Shown here: positions 14,678-15,131 of the stretch, piece by piece | Layout of the letters: every line of letters starts with the position of its first letter | Position numbering within the stretch: the first letter of the stretch is position 1 | The notes under the pieces: generated by a model | What the model was told of the DNA's origin: nothing | What the model saw: only the letters and a program-made list of their open reading frames with translations | The model's database searches: none | Source: Thalassiosira profunda | Taxonomy: Eukaryota > Bacillariophyta > Thalassiosirophyceae > Thalassiosirales > Thalassiosiraceae | Assembly: GCA_036939355.1 (NCBI GenBank) | Contig: JALLAP010000350.1 | Span: forward strand, 1-15,131 | Reading direction: 5' to 3' | Length of the DNA stretch: 15,131 nucleotides | Program-made: the position numbers and the translations under genes

Positions 14678-15131
14678 ACACATCTTGTGCACATGATATG
14701 AATGAATGAGTTCGTTGTTGTTGTGTTGTGTTTTTGCAATTGCTTGTGCATTGTTGCGAGGTTAAGGCTGGCGTGGACGTGGGGGCAGTGGAATTGCATG
14801 CCAGTAAAAAGACGAGGACAGGAGCAGTTCAGAGTTGTTGTTGGTAGATTTGCAATTGGCAGCGCGAAGTAGATTGCTCGAGGTTGCACTCACATGAACC
14901 AAAAGAAGCAATTGGCATGTCAAGTGCATACGCATTGAATGGAGGCGTGGGGTGCTGTCAATGCGACATCAAATGTGTGCGAGGATGAGATTTGGAGAAG
15001 GCGTGATCACTCATCCTACATGCGTTTGCTCTCTCTATCGACAGGTGCACCGAAGTGGGGACCGTCCCACTCGGTCTGCTCGGACGACCCCTCCAACAAA
15101 CCACAAAATAAGGCTGCTGCAACTTTTGGCA
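14678..15131. other. Non-coding-looking flank: 3' UTR or intron of the last ORF
   Basis: This 454-base stretch is T/G-rich at first (14710-14760) and has lower GC than the genes. GCAATTG occurs three times (14736, 14852, 14909) and once inverted at 14369. No frame of coding character is seen. Whether it is 3' flank or intron cannot be decided here. Confidence 0.4.

Noticed and set aside
14369..14915. Four GCAATTG or reverse-complement heptamers, and GTTTTTGCAATT at 13724 and 14730
   Set aside because: The words are short and AT-rich and irregularly spaced; chance is a sufficient explanation.
1..15131. CRISPR array, tRNA or rRNA genes, insertion sequences, virus-like genes
   Set aside because: I looked for evenly spaced repeats, cloverleaf-like arms, terminal inverted repeats and viral hallmark motifs and saw none; a covariance search for RNA genes was not possible.

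Overview
The window looks like nuclear DNA of a eukaryotic alga, most probably a centric diatom of the Thalassiosira type. This rests on protein families that are expanded or typical there: tandem helicase-associated (HA) repeats with no helicase, a MYND finger plus RING-like plus Sel1-like protein, F-box-like proteins with an LPNGAL...SYLAPPSQALFA head, and a membrane protein with a silaffin-like Ser/Lys region. Start codons sit in Kozak-type contexts (ACCATGG twice), one gene needs a spliceosomal intron, and no bacterial operon features are seen. The species call is inference; no search was possible.

Layout: 3-476 (+) tail of an unknown basic protein; 879-1790 (+) three HA repeats; 2006-4432 (-) an 808-residue secretory type I membrane protein with the domain order of diatom silicalemma-associated proteins; 5027-5653 (+) a PDZ protein whose domain is split by a 114-base intron; 5924-8932 (-) a 1002-residue protein of unknown function with a long basic/acidic disordered half; 9262-10047 (+) and 11767-12561 (+) two F-box-like paralogues; between them 10236-11315 (-) a MYND/RING/Sel1 protein; 12695-13693 (-) a probable Golgi sulfotransferase; 14381-14677 (+) a small ORF that may be a first exon.

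From 879 onward all nine genes alternate strands, so each intergenic region is either a head-to-head promoter region or a short tail-to-tail region. The two head-to-head regions that carry the F-box-like paralogues share an exact 22-base element.

No single pathway links the genes. The strongest lead is the silica-type membrane protein at 2006-4432; the sulfotransferase could act in the same secretory route, but that is speculation. The second lead is the paralogue pair with its conserved upstream element and a 30-base minisatellite in only one copy. No RNA gene, transposon, CRISPR array or virus-like gene was recognised.
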